Assembly (NCBI GenBank): GCA_002313325.1
Contig: DCBE01000034.1
Coordinates: 1 to 18,202, forward strand
Direction of reading: 5' to 3'
Length of the DNA: 18,202 nt
From: Flavobacteriaceae bacterium UBA1115
GTDB lineage: Bacteria > Bacteroidota > Bacteroidia > Flavobacteriales > Flavobacteriaceae
The notes under the pieces were generated by a model, which ran no database searches, was not told the DNA's origin, and saw nothing but the letters and a program-made list of their open reading frames with translations. Within the stretch, counting starts at the first letter, position 1. Each line of letters opens with the position of its first letter. This document shows positions 6,811 through 13,734 of this stretch, in pieces. A program made the position numbers and the translations under genes.

Positions 6811-7455
6811 CTACTTTATTTGCGTCTCTATTATGGTTAGTAACTGCTTCCTTTGTTCCGGGAAACTTCCTTGAAAAACAAAAAACAAGCCAAATACAAA
6901 AATTATAATGTGCACCAACTGTTTGATTTTATAGATCACACGCGGGGTTAGTACTGTTTTAAGTTGCTTTGCGAGGTATATTTTAACGGTGTCCAAAAGA
7001 AGATAAATCACCAAAACATAGATAAAGAACGAATATTCCGCGCCGAAGACAACCATACTTACCCAAAAAAGAAAGGCGCCTATATTAATTATATTGAGGA
7101 GAAAGCCTTTCCCTATGTAGAATAGGTAATTTCCCTTTGGAAGTGACTCGACCTCAAAGGCAGTTCGCGTTTTATTTTTTAACGCTGACAGCAAAGAAAA
7201 TAGTCCTATAGAGCCAAGTACTACCCCGCCTATGATAAACCAACGCGGGTTTTCTGCCAAGCTGTTTCGTATAGGTTGTGCGCTAAAAGTTGCCACTAAA
7301 ATAAAAACAACGTCGGCGATTACCGCACCGATGTCAACACAAAAAGCATGTTTTGCCCCTTTGGTGATGCTTGTTTCTACAATTACAAAGAAGACAGGGC
7401 CAGTAGAAAAAACAAGCAACAATGATAAGGGAATTGCTGCTAAGAATTCACTCAT
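6811..7455 (-). CDS. LysE family translocator (amino acid or small-molecule exporter)
   Basis: This 214-residue inner-membrane protein has about six hydrophobic segments (roughly 4-26, 38-58, 70-90, 115-135, 140-158 and 182-198). The first part carries the LysE/RhtB landmark FSTGPVFFVIVETSITKG, followed by GAKHAFCVDIGAVIADVV. LNIINIGAFLFWVS corresponds to the family's conserved Asn-Pro-like region in the second half. Members export amino acids or related compounds; the substrate here cannot be told. I chose the ATG at 7455 (MSEFLAAIPLSL). A longer reading from 7503 adds 16 polar residues that overlap the upstream gene. The true start overlaps the upstream head-GIN stop by 8 bp (ATGAGTGA), so the two form an operon. 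Its stop abuts tRNA-Cys. Confidence 0.85.
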   Translation of the reverse strand: MSEFLAAIPLSLLLVFSTGPVFFVIVETSITKGAKHAFCVDIGAVIADVVFILVATFSAQPIRNSLAENPRWFIIGGVVLGSIGLFSLLSALKNKTRTAFEVESLPKGNYLFYIGKGFLLNIINIGAFLFWVSMVVFGAEYSFFIYVLVIYLLLDTVKIYLAKQLKTVLTPRVIYKIKQLVHIIIFVFGLFFVFQGSFPEQRKQLLTIIETQIK

Positions 7456-8137
7456 TTTCTGTGGTTTCGCTTGGTGTGTTCTTTTGTTCAATATTGCCGC
7501 CAACTGCGACAGATTTGATTAGTTTTTTTGGTTTTCCGTATACACTGACCGTACCGCCAAAGGAAACCTTTATCTCTGCGAGCTCGCTTGCATTAACAAC
7601 TGCCCTTCCACCTGCTTTTACTTTAACTTCTACCTGCTCAGAATCCAGCATAGCGGCCTCAACCACTCCGCCCGTTACCACGCTGTGATACTGCACAACA
7701 GCCGAACCTTTTAGGTTGACAATACCACCTGAAGCGGTCTTTGTTTTTACTTTTTGGACGTCTAAAAGAGCATCAATTTCTGCACCTTCTTGTGCTTTTA
7801 ATATAATACTCGGTTGAAATAAAACGTCTTGGCTGGACACAAATGCACCTTCGTTGGCATCAATTTCTTCTAAAGGACTAGAGCTGAATAAGGCTACAGT
7901 AGTGTTAAATCCACCTAGACGCTTTTTAATATCCATCCGCAAATACAGCTTTCCGTTTTTGTTTTTGTGGGACAAAAAGCCCTTGTTTTTACCTTCAACA
8001 ATTAAGGAGTCGGCATCAGAGGGGATAATGGTTAAGCGAATTCCATCAAAAACTTTTACCTTATTAAATTGGCCAAGTCGTATCGCTTGAGCATGTGATA
8101 GAGTGGAAACTAGTAGAAATAGAAAAAGTAAGCGCAT
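7448..8137 (-). CDS. Head-GIN (DUF2807) domain secreted protein, putative auto-transporter adhesin
   Basis: This 229-residue protein has a signal peptide (MRLLFLFLLVSTLSHAQA). A DUF2807/head-GIN-like beta-solenoid follows: the opening FNKVKVFDGIRLTIIPSDAD, then short repeating strands with small residues (LEEIDANEGAFVSSQ, VKTKTASGGIVNLKG, VEVKVKAGGRAVVNA, IKVSFGGTVSVYG). The family is abundant in Bacteroidota, and its common label 'auto-transporter adhesin' rests on weak evidence. The location is probably periplasm or outer membrane. I take the ATG at 8137, because an eight-residue upstream extension would precede the signal peptide. A good promoter lies just upstream, and the gene is coupled to the LysE-type exporter downstream. 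The C-terminus is short and polar (NTPSETTENE). Confidence 0.82.
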   Translation of the reverse strand: MRLLFLFLLVSTLSHAQAIRLGQFNKVKVFDGIRLTIIPSDADSLIVEGKNKGFLSHKNKNGKLYLRMDIKKRLGGFNTTVALFSSSPLEEIDANEGAFVSSQDVLFQPSIILKAQEGAEIDALLDVQKVKTKTASGGIVNLKGSAVVQYHSVVTGGVVEAAMLDSEQVEVKVKAGGRAVVNASELAEIKVSFGGTVSVYGKPKKLIKSVAVGGNIEQKNTPSETTENE

Positions 8138-8150
8138 ATTATCCTTTACC

Positions 8151-8179
8151 CAAAGATACATATTATTCTACATGGCCAA
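8151..8179 (-). promoter_or_regulatory. Promoter of the head-GIN / LysE operon (TTG-18-TATCTTTG)
   Basis: On the minus strand TTG at 8179-8177 is followed after 18 bases by TATCTTTG at 8158-8151. This is the best complete -33/-7 pair in the window. It ends 13 bases before the ATG at 8137. The -33 part lies inside the last codons of rnr, so this operon can be transcribed independently of rnr. Confidence 0.65.
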
Positions 8180-10327
8180 TATGTTAAAGTCTAAATGTCT
8201 TTTTATTGGGTCTGCCGCAGTTACTTTTATGGTGACACGATCACCGAGCTTTATGAATTTCTTGTTTTTCTGTCCTACAAAAGCAAAATTACGCTCATCA
8301 AAGACATAGAAGTCCCCTGGTATATCCTGTGGGCGAGCCATTCCTTCACATTTATTTCCTTCAAGCTCAACATAAAGACCACGTTCAACAACCCCGGAGA
8401 CAATGCCTGTGAAGGTTTTTCCTATATGCGCTTGCATGAATTTTACTTGCATGAATTTAATGGAGTCGCGCTCTGCTTTCGTGGCCAAAACTTCCATTGT
8501 TGAGCAGTGTTTCATTACAGGTTCGTAATGCTCAGCAATAGGCGATCTTTTGCCATCTAAATAATGTTGTAAAAGGCGGTGTGCCACAACGTCTGGATAC
8601 CTTCTTATAGGTGATGTAAAGTGCGAGTAATAATCAAAAGCTAAGCCGTAATGCCCGATGTTTTGAGTGGTGTATTTTGCCTTACTCATGCTTCTTATTG
8701 TTAGGGTGTCAATAAAGTTTTGCTCTGGCTTGTTTGTAATGTCTTTGAGTAATTTGTTTATCGAATGTGCTGTTGTTTTGGCAGAAGCTAAATTTAAAGA
8801 ATAACCAAAACCTTTAATTACGCTTTTTAATTGAGCTAATTTTTCCTCGTCCGGTTCATCGTGCACCCTAAAAACAAAGGTTTTTTTGTTGTCTGATTTT
8901 GCAATAAACTCAGATACTTTTTTATTAGCCAACAGCATATACTCTTCTATTAACTTATTAGCCTCTTTGCTAGTTTTAACAAAGACCTCTTTTGGGTTTT
9001 TTTCTTTGTCTAATGAAAAACAAACCTCTTCTTTATCAAAAGAAATAGCGCCACTTTGGGTGCGTTTTTTTCGGAGGTGTTTTGCGATTGTGTTAAGTTG
9101 TAAAATCGCATTTTTTGCTTTTTCATCAACCTTATACGTTTTGGTTGTGAGAGACAAGGCTGCAGGTATTGTTGCCTCTCTTGTTTCAATAATATGTTGG
9201 GCTTCGTGGTATGTAAAACGGTAGTTAGAATTGATGACGGTTCTAGCGAATTTCTGGTCTTTTACATTTCCATGTATGTCTAGTGTGAAAATGGCCGAAA
9301 AGGTCAGTTTTTCTTCATTGGGTCTCAAAGAACATACTTTATTAGAAAGTTGTTCTGGAAGCATTGGAACAACACGGTCAACAAGATAAACAGATGTGGC
9401 ACGGCGATAAGCTTCGTCGTCTAAAGAAGTGCCTGGTTTGACATAATGCGAAACATCAGCAATATGGATTCCAACTTCAAAATCCCCGTTTTCTTTTTCT
9501 TGAAAGGAAAGTGCGTCATCAAAGTCTTTTGCGTCTTTCGGGTCAATTGTGAACGTTAAAACATCACGGTAATCGATTCTTTTTATAATTTCATTTACGC
9601 TTATTTTTTCATCAATTCTGTTTGCTTCTTGCTTAATTTGCGGGTCAAACGTGTAAGGTAATCCATATTCCGCCAGTATGGTATGTATTTCTGTTTCTGC
9701 GTCGCCAGGCTTACCTAAAATTTCTATGATTTTTGCTTGCGGTGATTTTGTTTTTTCCCAGTTTGTAAAAGCTATTAATACCCTATCCCCATCAGCTGTT
9801 TGTATTTCTGGTTCTGATGCTATATAAAAGTCAACTGTTGCCGTCCTTGGGTTGACTCGAACAAACATAGTACCGTTTCTTTTTTGGAGGGTACCTACAA
9901 AACGTGTTCTTTTACGTGCGGTTATTTCTATTATCTTTCCTTCCCTTTTTCTTTTTCCTCTAGATGGATAGGTATAAAAAAGAACTTCATCCCCTCCAAA
10001 AGCTTTGTGGTGGTGCGTTGATGATACTTTTACATCTTCCTCAAAATCGTCTGATATAATATAACCGGTCCCATTGTTTGAGATATCGAGGACTCCGCGG
10101 TGGTAATTCTCTCTTTTCTTCGCTTGAAATTTTCCTTTTGTTGGGTTATTAATAAGCTTTTGAGCAGCTAGCTTTTTTAAATTCTTTATAATCTGATTTC
10201 GCCCACTTGGATCATTTATACAAAGCCTGTTGGCAATTTGCTTGTAGTTAAAGGTTTGGTTCGGACTTTGACCCAAAACCTGAATAATACTTTTTTTGAT
10301 TGATAAAACATTCTTTTTATTACCCAT
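8168..10327 (-). CDS. rnr: Ribonuclease R (3'-5' exoribonuclease, RNB family)
   Basis: RNase R degrades structured RNA processively from the 3' end. This protein has 719 residues. The N-terminal ~65 residues look like a winged helix (SIIQVLGQSPNQTFNYKQIA). Cold-shock/OB regions follow (about 75-200), then the RNB catalytic domain. The active site TIDPKDAKDFDDALS contains the metal-binding Asp262, Asp268, Asp270 and Asp271. Downstream are GIHIADVSHYV, DRVVPMLPEQLSNKVCSLRP and SPIRRYPDVVAHRLLQHYL. A C-terminal S1 domain occupies about 636-719 (FTGIVSGVVERGLYVELEG). The Lys-rich tail found after S1 in some RNase R proteins is absent. The gene is visibly richer in A/T than its neighbours. A TACCTTTG promoter element sits 6 bp before the ATG. 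Confidence 0.96.
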   Translation of the reverse strand: MGNKKNVLSIKKSIIQVLGQSPNQTFNYKQIANRLCINDPSGRNQIIKNLKKLAAQKLINNPTKGKFQAKKRENYHRGVLDISNNGTGYIISDDFEEDVKVSSTHHHKAFGGDEVLFYTYPSRGKRKREGKIIEITARKRTRFVGTLQKRNGTMFVRVNPRTATVDFYIASEPEIQTADGDRVLIAFTNWEKTKSPQAKIIEILGKPGDAETEIHTILAEYGLPYTFDPQIKQEANRIDEKISVNEIIKRIDYRDVLTFTIDPKDAKDFDDALSFQEKENGDFEVGIHIADVSHYVKPGTSLDDEAYRRATSVYLVDRVVPMLPEQLSNKVCSLRPNEEKLTFSAIFTLDIHGNVKDQKFARTVINSNYRFTYHEAQHIIETREATIPAALSLTTKTYKVDEKAKNAILQLNTIAKHLRKKRTQSGAISFDKEEVCFSLDKEKNPKEVFVKTSKEANKLIEEYMLLANKKVSEFIAKSDNKKTFVFRVHDEPDEEKLAQLKSVIKGFGYSLNLASAKTTAHSINKLLKDITNKPEQNFIDTLTIRSMSKAKYTTQNIGHYGLAFDYYSHFTSPIRRYPDVVAHRLLQHYLDGKRSPIAEHYEPVMKHCSTMEVLATKAERDSIKFMQVKFMQAHIGKTFTGIVSGVVERGLYVELEGNKCEGMARPQDIPGDFYVFDERNFAFVGQKNKKFIKLGDRVTIKVTAADPIKRHLDFNILAM

Positions 10328-10333
10328 GTTTCA

Positions 10334-10341
10334 CAAAGGTA
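10334..10341 (-). promoter_or_regulatory. -7 promoter element for rnr
   Basis: On the minus strand this reads TACCTTTG, an exact TAnnTTTG match. It ends 6 bases before the rnr ATG at 10327, so the mRNA would be nearly leaderless. No -33 TTG is found at 17-23 bp. Confidence 0.55.
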
Positions 10342-10707
10342 TGTCTTATAATTTGTCTTTGAAGTTTATCAACAATTAAATATTAGATTATCATATTTAT
10401 ATTTTAATTTTTATATCTATGATGCTTATTATAGTGTGTTAATAAACACCAGAACTCTAATTAAAATTATCCAAAACACTTGTAATTAGAAACATACTAA
10501 AAAAAAGAGCAGCTAATGTTTTGTTAGTAATATTAAAAAATGTGTTAATATACTATCCGTAACTAATTAAAAAACAATTTTTATAATACCTTTTTTTTAC
10601 ATGTGACAACACTTTTATTAATTATTAATATTTATAAAAATAAATAAACACTATTTCTTAATAACCTTAATAAATTTACAGGTAATTGAAAAGGGATATT
10701 AACAACA

Positions 10708-10725
10708 ATAAAATTGTAATTTTAT
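10708..10725. repeat. Perfect inverted repeat upstream of rpiB
   Basis: ATAAAATT and AATTTTAT form 8-bp arms around a 2-bp centre (GT), ending 14 bp before the rpiB ATG. It overlaps a weak -7-like word TAATTTTA (10717-10724). It could be an operator or a chance palindrome in AT-rich DNA. All base pairs are A-T, so an RNA hairpin would be weak. Confidence 0.4.
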
Positions 10726-10739
10726 AGAAAATAAGAACC

Positions 10740-11174
10740 ATGCATATCTCGATAGGAAACGACCACACAGGGACGGATTTAAAAAAAACCATTTTCTCTC
10801 TTTTAACCTCTTTAGGACATACATACACCAACCATGGAACAGACACTAACGACAGTGTAGATTATCCAGATTTTATTCATCCAGTAGCAGTAGCAGTCCG
10901 AGATGGTAAATCAGCGCGTGGCATAATAATATGTGGAAGTGGAAATGGAGCAAACATGACAGTAAATAAATATCCAGAAATAAGATCTGCGTTATGCTGG
11001 ACAACAGAATTAAGTGCCCTTGCGCGCCAACACAACAATGCTAATATATTAAGTATACCAGCGCGTTTTGTTACAACAGAAGAGGTAAAAGAAATAGTAA
11101 AAATATTTTTAGAAACAGACTTTGAAGGGGGGCGCCACCAGAACCGTGTAAACAAAATTTCACAATGCCGATAA
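10740..11174 (+). CDS. rpiB: Ribose-5-phosphate isomerase B
   Basis: RpiB interconverts ribose-5-phosphate and ribulose-5-phosphate in the pentose phosphate pathway. It has 144 residues. The N-terminus MHISIGNDHTGTDLK corresponds to the family's GxDHAG motif, and GTDTNDSVDYPDF follows. The catalytic loop is IIICGSGNGANM with Cys65. RQHNNANILSIPARF carries His98, and the numbering matches the E. coli enzyme's Cys65/His98. The C-terminal FEGGRHQNRVNKI is also conserved. The start follows the long AT-rich region, with only a weak promoter candidate. The 3' end overlaps elaA by 10 bp (ATGCCGATAA), indicating coupled translation. No alternative sugar-isomerase such as allose isomerase is suggested by the neighbours. 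Confidence 0.95.
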   Translation: MHISIGNDHTGTDLKKTIFSLLTSLGHTYTNHGTDTNDSVDYPDFIHPVAVAVRDGKSARGIIICGSGNGANMTVNKYPEIRSALCWTTELSALARQHNNANILSIPARFVTTEEVKEIVKIFLETDFEGGRHQNRVNKISQCR

Positions 11175-11611
11175 CATGGTACACACATAACTGGGAAACC
11201 TTAAGTAAAAAAAAGCTTTATGAAGCACTAACGCTAAGATCAATGGTTTTTGTGGTTGAACAAAATTGTGTGTATCAAGACCTTGATTTAAAAGACGAAA
11301 GCGCCATACACATACTTGGTTATAAAAAGAATCTTTTGGTTGCCTATGCCCGCGTGCTTTTTAATACCAAACACGCTTCCATAGGCCGTGTTGTAATTCA
11401 CCCTATGTTTAGAGGAATTGGTTACGGCAAGCGGATCATACAAAAAAGCATTGAACAAATACCGGGAAACACACCCGTCCACATTTCTGCTCAAGAACAC
11501 TTAAAAGGGTTTTATGAGTCGCTCGGGTTTTTACAAACAGCATCCGGCTACTTAGAAGACGGTATACCTCATATTCCAATGGTTACTATTGCAAATCATT
11601 CCAACGCTTAA
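11165..11611 (+). CDS. elaA: ElaA-like GNAT family N-acetyltransferase
   Basis: This 148-residue protein is predicted to transfer an acetyl group from acetyl-CoA; the substrate is unknown. The N-terminal half has the ElaA signature LTLRSMVFVVEQNCVYQDLD, and ILGYKKNLLVAYARVLF follows. Motif A is IGRVVIHPMFRGIGYGKRII, with the R-G-x-G-x-G type CoA pyrophosphate loop around residues 83-88. HISAQEHLKGFYESLGF and YLEDGIPHIPMV complete the ElaA pattern. Its ATG overlaps the end of rpiB, so the two are cotranscribed. Its last 26 bp overlap, tail to tail, the end of rnpA on the other strand, and no terminator is visible between them. The symbol is by family resemblance. Confidence 0.88.
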   Translation: MPITWYTHNWETLSKKKLYEALTLRSMVFVVEQNCVYQDLDLKDESAIHILGYKKNLLVAYARVLFNTKHASIGRVVIHPMFRGIGYGKRIIQKSIEQIPGNTPVHISAQEHLKGFYESLGFLQTASGYLEDGIPHIPMVTIANHSNA

Positions 11612-11945
11612 GTAAAGGAAGCATTGCCTTTTCAATTGTATCAAGCGACGGCAATTCTTGAGCATTATAAACAAAAAATCCATTTCCTTCAAAAGGTGTA
11701 TATAATGGGTCGGAACAAATAATTCTGGATTGTTCTCGCATCAACCTTTTGATTTTGTTACGGTCAACAGCCTTGCGAAACAAACGCTTGGAAACCCCGA
11801 ACCCCAAAGCAAGCCCCTTTCCTTTTTGAGTATCACACACCAGCTTTATAGGTTCTTTTCCAAAGTGAGTTCCCTCCGAAAAAAGGCTTTCTATGGTTTG
11901 TTTGCTTTTTAAACGTTTTATTTCAGTTCGTCGTTTCGAAAACAT
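11586..11945 (-). CDS. rnpA: Ribonuclease P protein component
   Basis: RnpA is the protein cofactor of the RNase P ribozyme, which matures tRNA 5' ends. It has 119 residues, Lys/Arg-rich, a typical length. Landmarks are IKRLKSKQTIESLFSEG at the N-terminus and the RNR-type motif in VSKRLFRKAVDRNKIKRLMR (residues 51-70). It lies at the 3' end of a minus-strand run, where its start overlaps the M1 peptidase stop by 23 bp. This is not the common rpmH-rnpA-yidC-mnmE context, though loss of that linkage is known in Bacteroidota. Its 3' end overlaps elaA by 26 bp in convergent orientation. No promoter is seen directly upstream, so expression probably depends on the upstream genes or an internal promoter. 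Confidence 0.94.
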   Translation of the reverse strand: MFSKRRTEIKRLKSKQTIESLFSEGTHFGKEPIKLVCDTQKGKGLALGFGVSKRLFRKAVDRNKIKRLMREQSRIICSDPLYTPFEGNGFFVYNAQELPSLDTIEKAMLPLLKRWNDLQ

Positions 11946-13731
11946 TGTTACTTAAATCTATATCAGCCATAAACCCAGTGGGGTCTATTCGCAGTTGTTC
12001 AATCTCACTCAAAGGAGCGTCTATGGTTAGGGTATAAGTTGGTCTGGCCCATGCCCAATCTTTTTCCTTAACACAACCTACGCCACAACCGGGCTTATTT
12101 CCAAACATCATTTGCAATGGTATGTAGTGCACCTCTTCCTTCCCGTCTTTATACAACACACCAAAATCAATTGGCATTCCCATTGCGCCAAGGCGTTTTA
12201 ATTCAACAACTGTTTTTCCATTTTTTTGTTCAACAACACCTATAGCGTAATCAATAGTTTTTGTCGTCCGTGTCCAATCATTTAGATACCATTCCAACTG
12301 AATCCCAGACACTTTTTCAGCTACGCGTTTAAAATCATTGGGTGTTGGGTGAGTAAAAGCAAACGCCCGGTAAAATCGCCGCAAGGTTTTTAATAAAACA
12401 TCGGGTCCAATAATATACCCTAGCTGTGACAGAAATATCGAGCCCTTATCATAACTCCCTGTTCCATAAGCAATGTTTGTATCAAAACGATCGGCATGGG
12501 TGGTTAGCGGCTCTTCCAAACCGTAACTTACTAGCCGTCTGTAATCTTCATACGAACGGTAAAAAGCATCCACATTCTCATTTAGCACCTGTTCGCCAAG
12601 GGCATCTAAAAAAGAGGTAAACCCTTCGTCCATCCAGGCGTACTTGGACTCATTAAAAGCCAAAACATGTTGAAACCAAGAATGCGCCAGCTCATGCGAT
12701 GTAACCCCATAAAGACTAGCATAGCTGCGATTGCCCGTGATAAGCGTACACATTGCATATTCCATACCGCCGTCTCCACCCTGAAGTATACTGTATTGTT
12801 TATAAGGGTAAGGCCCAATAGCACTATTAAAGAAAGCCAAAAGAGCAGCGGTATCTCCTTGAAGCCGCTTCCAGTTGTCGACTATTTTTTTGTCTTCTTG
12901 ATAGAAAAAATGAAGTGTAACCCCTTCGTCTGTTTTCAAAATGTCGTGTATGTAATCAGGATCTGCAGCCCAAGCAAAGTCGTGAACCATAGGCGCCACA
13001 AAATGCCAAGTCAGGTTTTTGCCCTTTGTCTTTGTTGTTTTTTCTGCATAGCCATGCCCGACCTCCTCAGGGTTTTGTAAATAGCCGGTACCACCGACAA
13101 CATAATCTTTATCAAGTGTTAGTTTGACATCAAAATTCCCCCAAACACCGTGAAATTCTCTTCCAATATACGGGTTGGTGTGCCAGCCCTCATGGTCATA
13201 CTCAGCCAGCTTAGGATACCATTGCGTCATTGAAAGTGAAACCCCCTCCTTGCTGTCTCGTCCACTTCGACGAATTTGCTTAGGCACTTGCCCTTCAAAA
13301 ACCATCAATAAGGTAGTGCTGGCATTTGGCAGTAAAGGCACCGCCAACGGCACAACAAGAATCGTTTCTTCTTCATTAAAAAAAAGTATTTTTCCATCTT
13401 GTGTAATTGAAGTTGCGCGCAAATACCCAATTTCCTTTTCGTTCAATTTACCAATTCGCGAACCCACTCTAGCATCTGGGTCTCTAAGCGAAAGAGAGCG
13501 GACATCCATCTCGCTACCCGGCTGAAAAGCATTGAAATATAAATGATAAAACACACGTTTTAGCGTATCTGGTGATTTATTGGTATAAACGAGTTTTTGA
13601 GTTCCAGAGTAGCGAAAGGTTTTTACATCCATATCCACCCTCATAGTGTAATCAACTTGTTGTTGCCAATATCCGGTTTGCGGCTGTGCTAAGACGGCAG
13701 CAGTAAACAGTAAAAGAAAAAGCATCCTCAC
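11923..13731 (-). CDS. M1 family zinc metallopeptidase (aminopeptidase N-like), secreted
   Basis: This 602-residue protein has an N-terminal signal peptide (MRMLFLLLFTAAVLAQ). An N-terminal beta-rich domain follows, containing YSGTQKLVYTNKSPDTLKRV. The gluzincin catalytic domain has the substrate-recognition motif GGMEYAM (321-327) in place of GAMEN. The zinc site HELAHSW has His346, Glu347 and His350, with the third ligand Glu369 in AWMDEGFTSF. SYDKGSIFL carries the likely transition-state Tyr427. These features fit periplasmic or surface M1-like peptidases of Bacteroidota. The start is a GTG at 13731. An ATG two codons later (13725) is possible, but it would remove the Arg from the signal peptide n-region. 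The gene lies 3 bp after the MBL-fold gene and overlaps rnpA downstream. Confidence 0.92.
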   Translation of the reverse strand: MRMLFLLLFTAAVLAQPQTGYWQQQVDYTMRVDMDVKTFRYSGTQKLVYTNKSPDTLKRVFYHLYFNAFQPGSEMDVRSLSLRDPDARVGSRIGKLNEKEIGYLRATSITQDGKILFFNEEETILVVPLAVPLLPNASTTLLMVFEGQVPKQIRRSGRDSKEGVSLSMTQWYPKLAEYDHEGWHTNPYIGREFHGVWGNFDVKLTLDKDYVVGGTGYLQNPEEVGHGYAEKTTKTKGKNLTWHFVAPMVHDFAWAADPDYIHDILKTDEGVTLHFFYQEDKKIVDNWKRLQGDTAALLAFFNSAIGPYPYKQYSILQGGDGGMEYAMCTLITGNRSYASLYGVTSHELAHSWFQHVLAFNESKYAWMDEGFTSFLDALGEQVLNENVDAFYRSYEDYRRLVSYGLEEPLTTHADRFDTNIAYGTGSYDKGSIFLSQLGYIIGPDVLLKTLRRFYRAFAFTHPTPNDFKRVAEKVSGIQLEWYLNDWTRTTKTIDYAIGVVEQKNGKTVVELKRLGAMGMPIDFGVLYKDGKEEVHYIPLQMMFGNKPGCGVGCVKEKDWAWARPTYTLTIDAPLSEIEQLRIDPTGFMADIDLSNNVFETTN

Positions 13732-13734
13732 GGT

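Larger units (their letters stand above)
10328..10739. other. AT-rich 412-bp divergent intergenic region, no gene seen
   Basis: This is the longest non-coding gap in the window. By hand count, bases 10381-10740 are only about 18% G+C. It contains no open frame of note. It holds many TTAATA/TATTAA-type motifs, a small inverted repeat GTGTT-AATA-AACAC (10436-10449), DnaA-box-like words that each differ from TTATCCACA by one base (TTATCAACA at 10366-10374 and TTATCCAAA at 10467-10475), a T8 run near 10591, and a second inverted repeat near rpiB. The rnr promoter occupies its left end. It may be a large regulatory region, or a replication-related or nucleoid-protein-binding element. None of these can be proven from the sequence alone. 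Confidence 0.6.

Noticed and set aside
6662..6874. 70-codon plus-strand open frame across tRNA-Cys
   Set aside because: It is read through the folB end, the tRNA gene and the antisense of the LysE gene; no family resemblance.
10328..10739. Calling the AT-rich gap oriC outright
   Set aside because: The composition change has the opposite sense to that expected at an origin, DnaA boxes are only near-matches, and dnaA is not in the window.
10328..10739. A dif site in the AT-rich gap
   Set aside because: I searched by eye for a 28-bp XerC/XerD-type imperfect palindrome with a 6-bp centre and found no convincing match.
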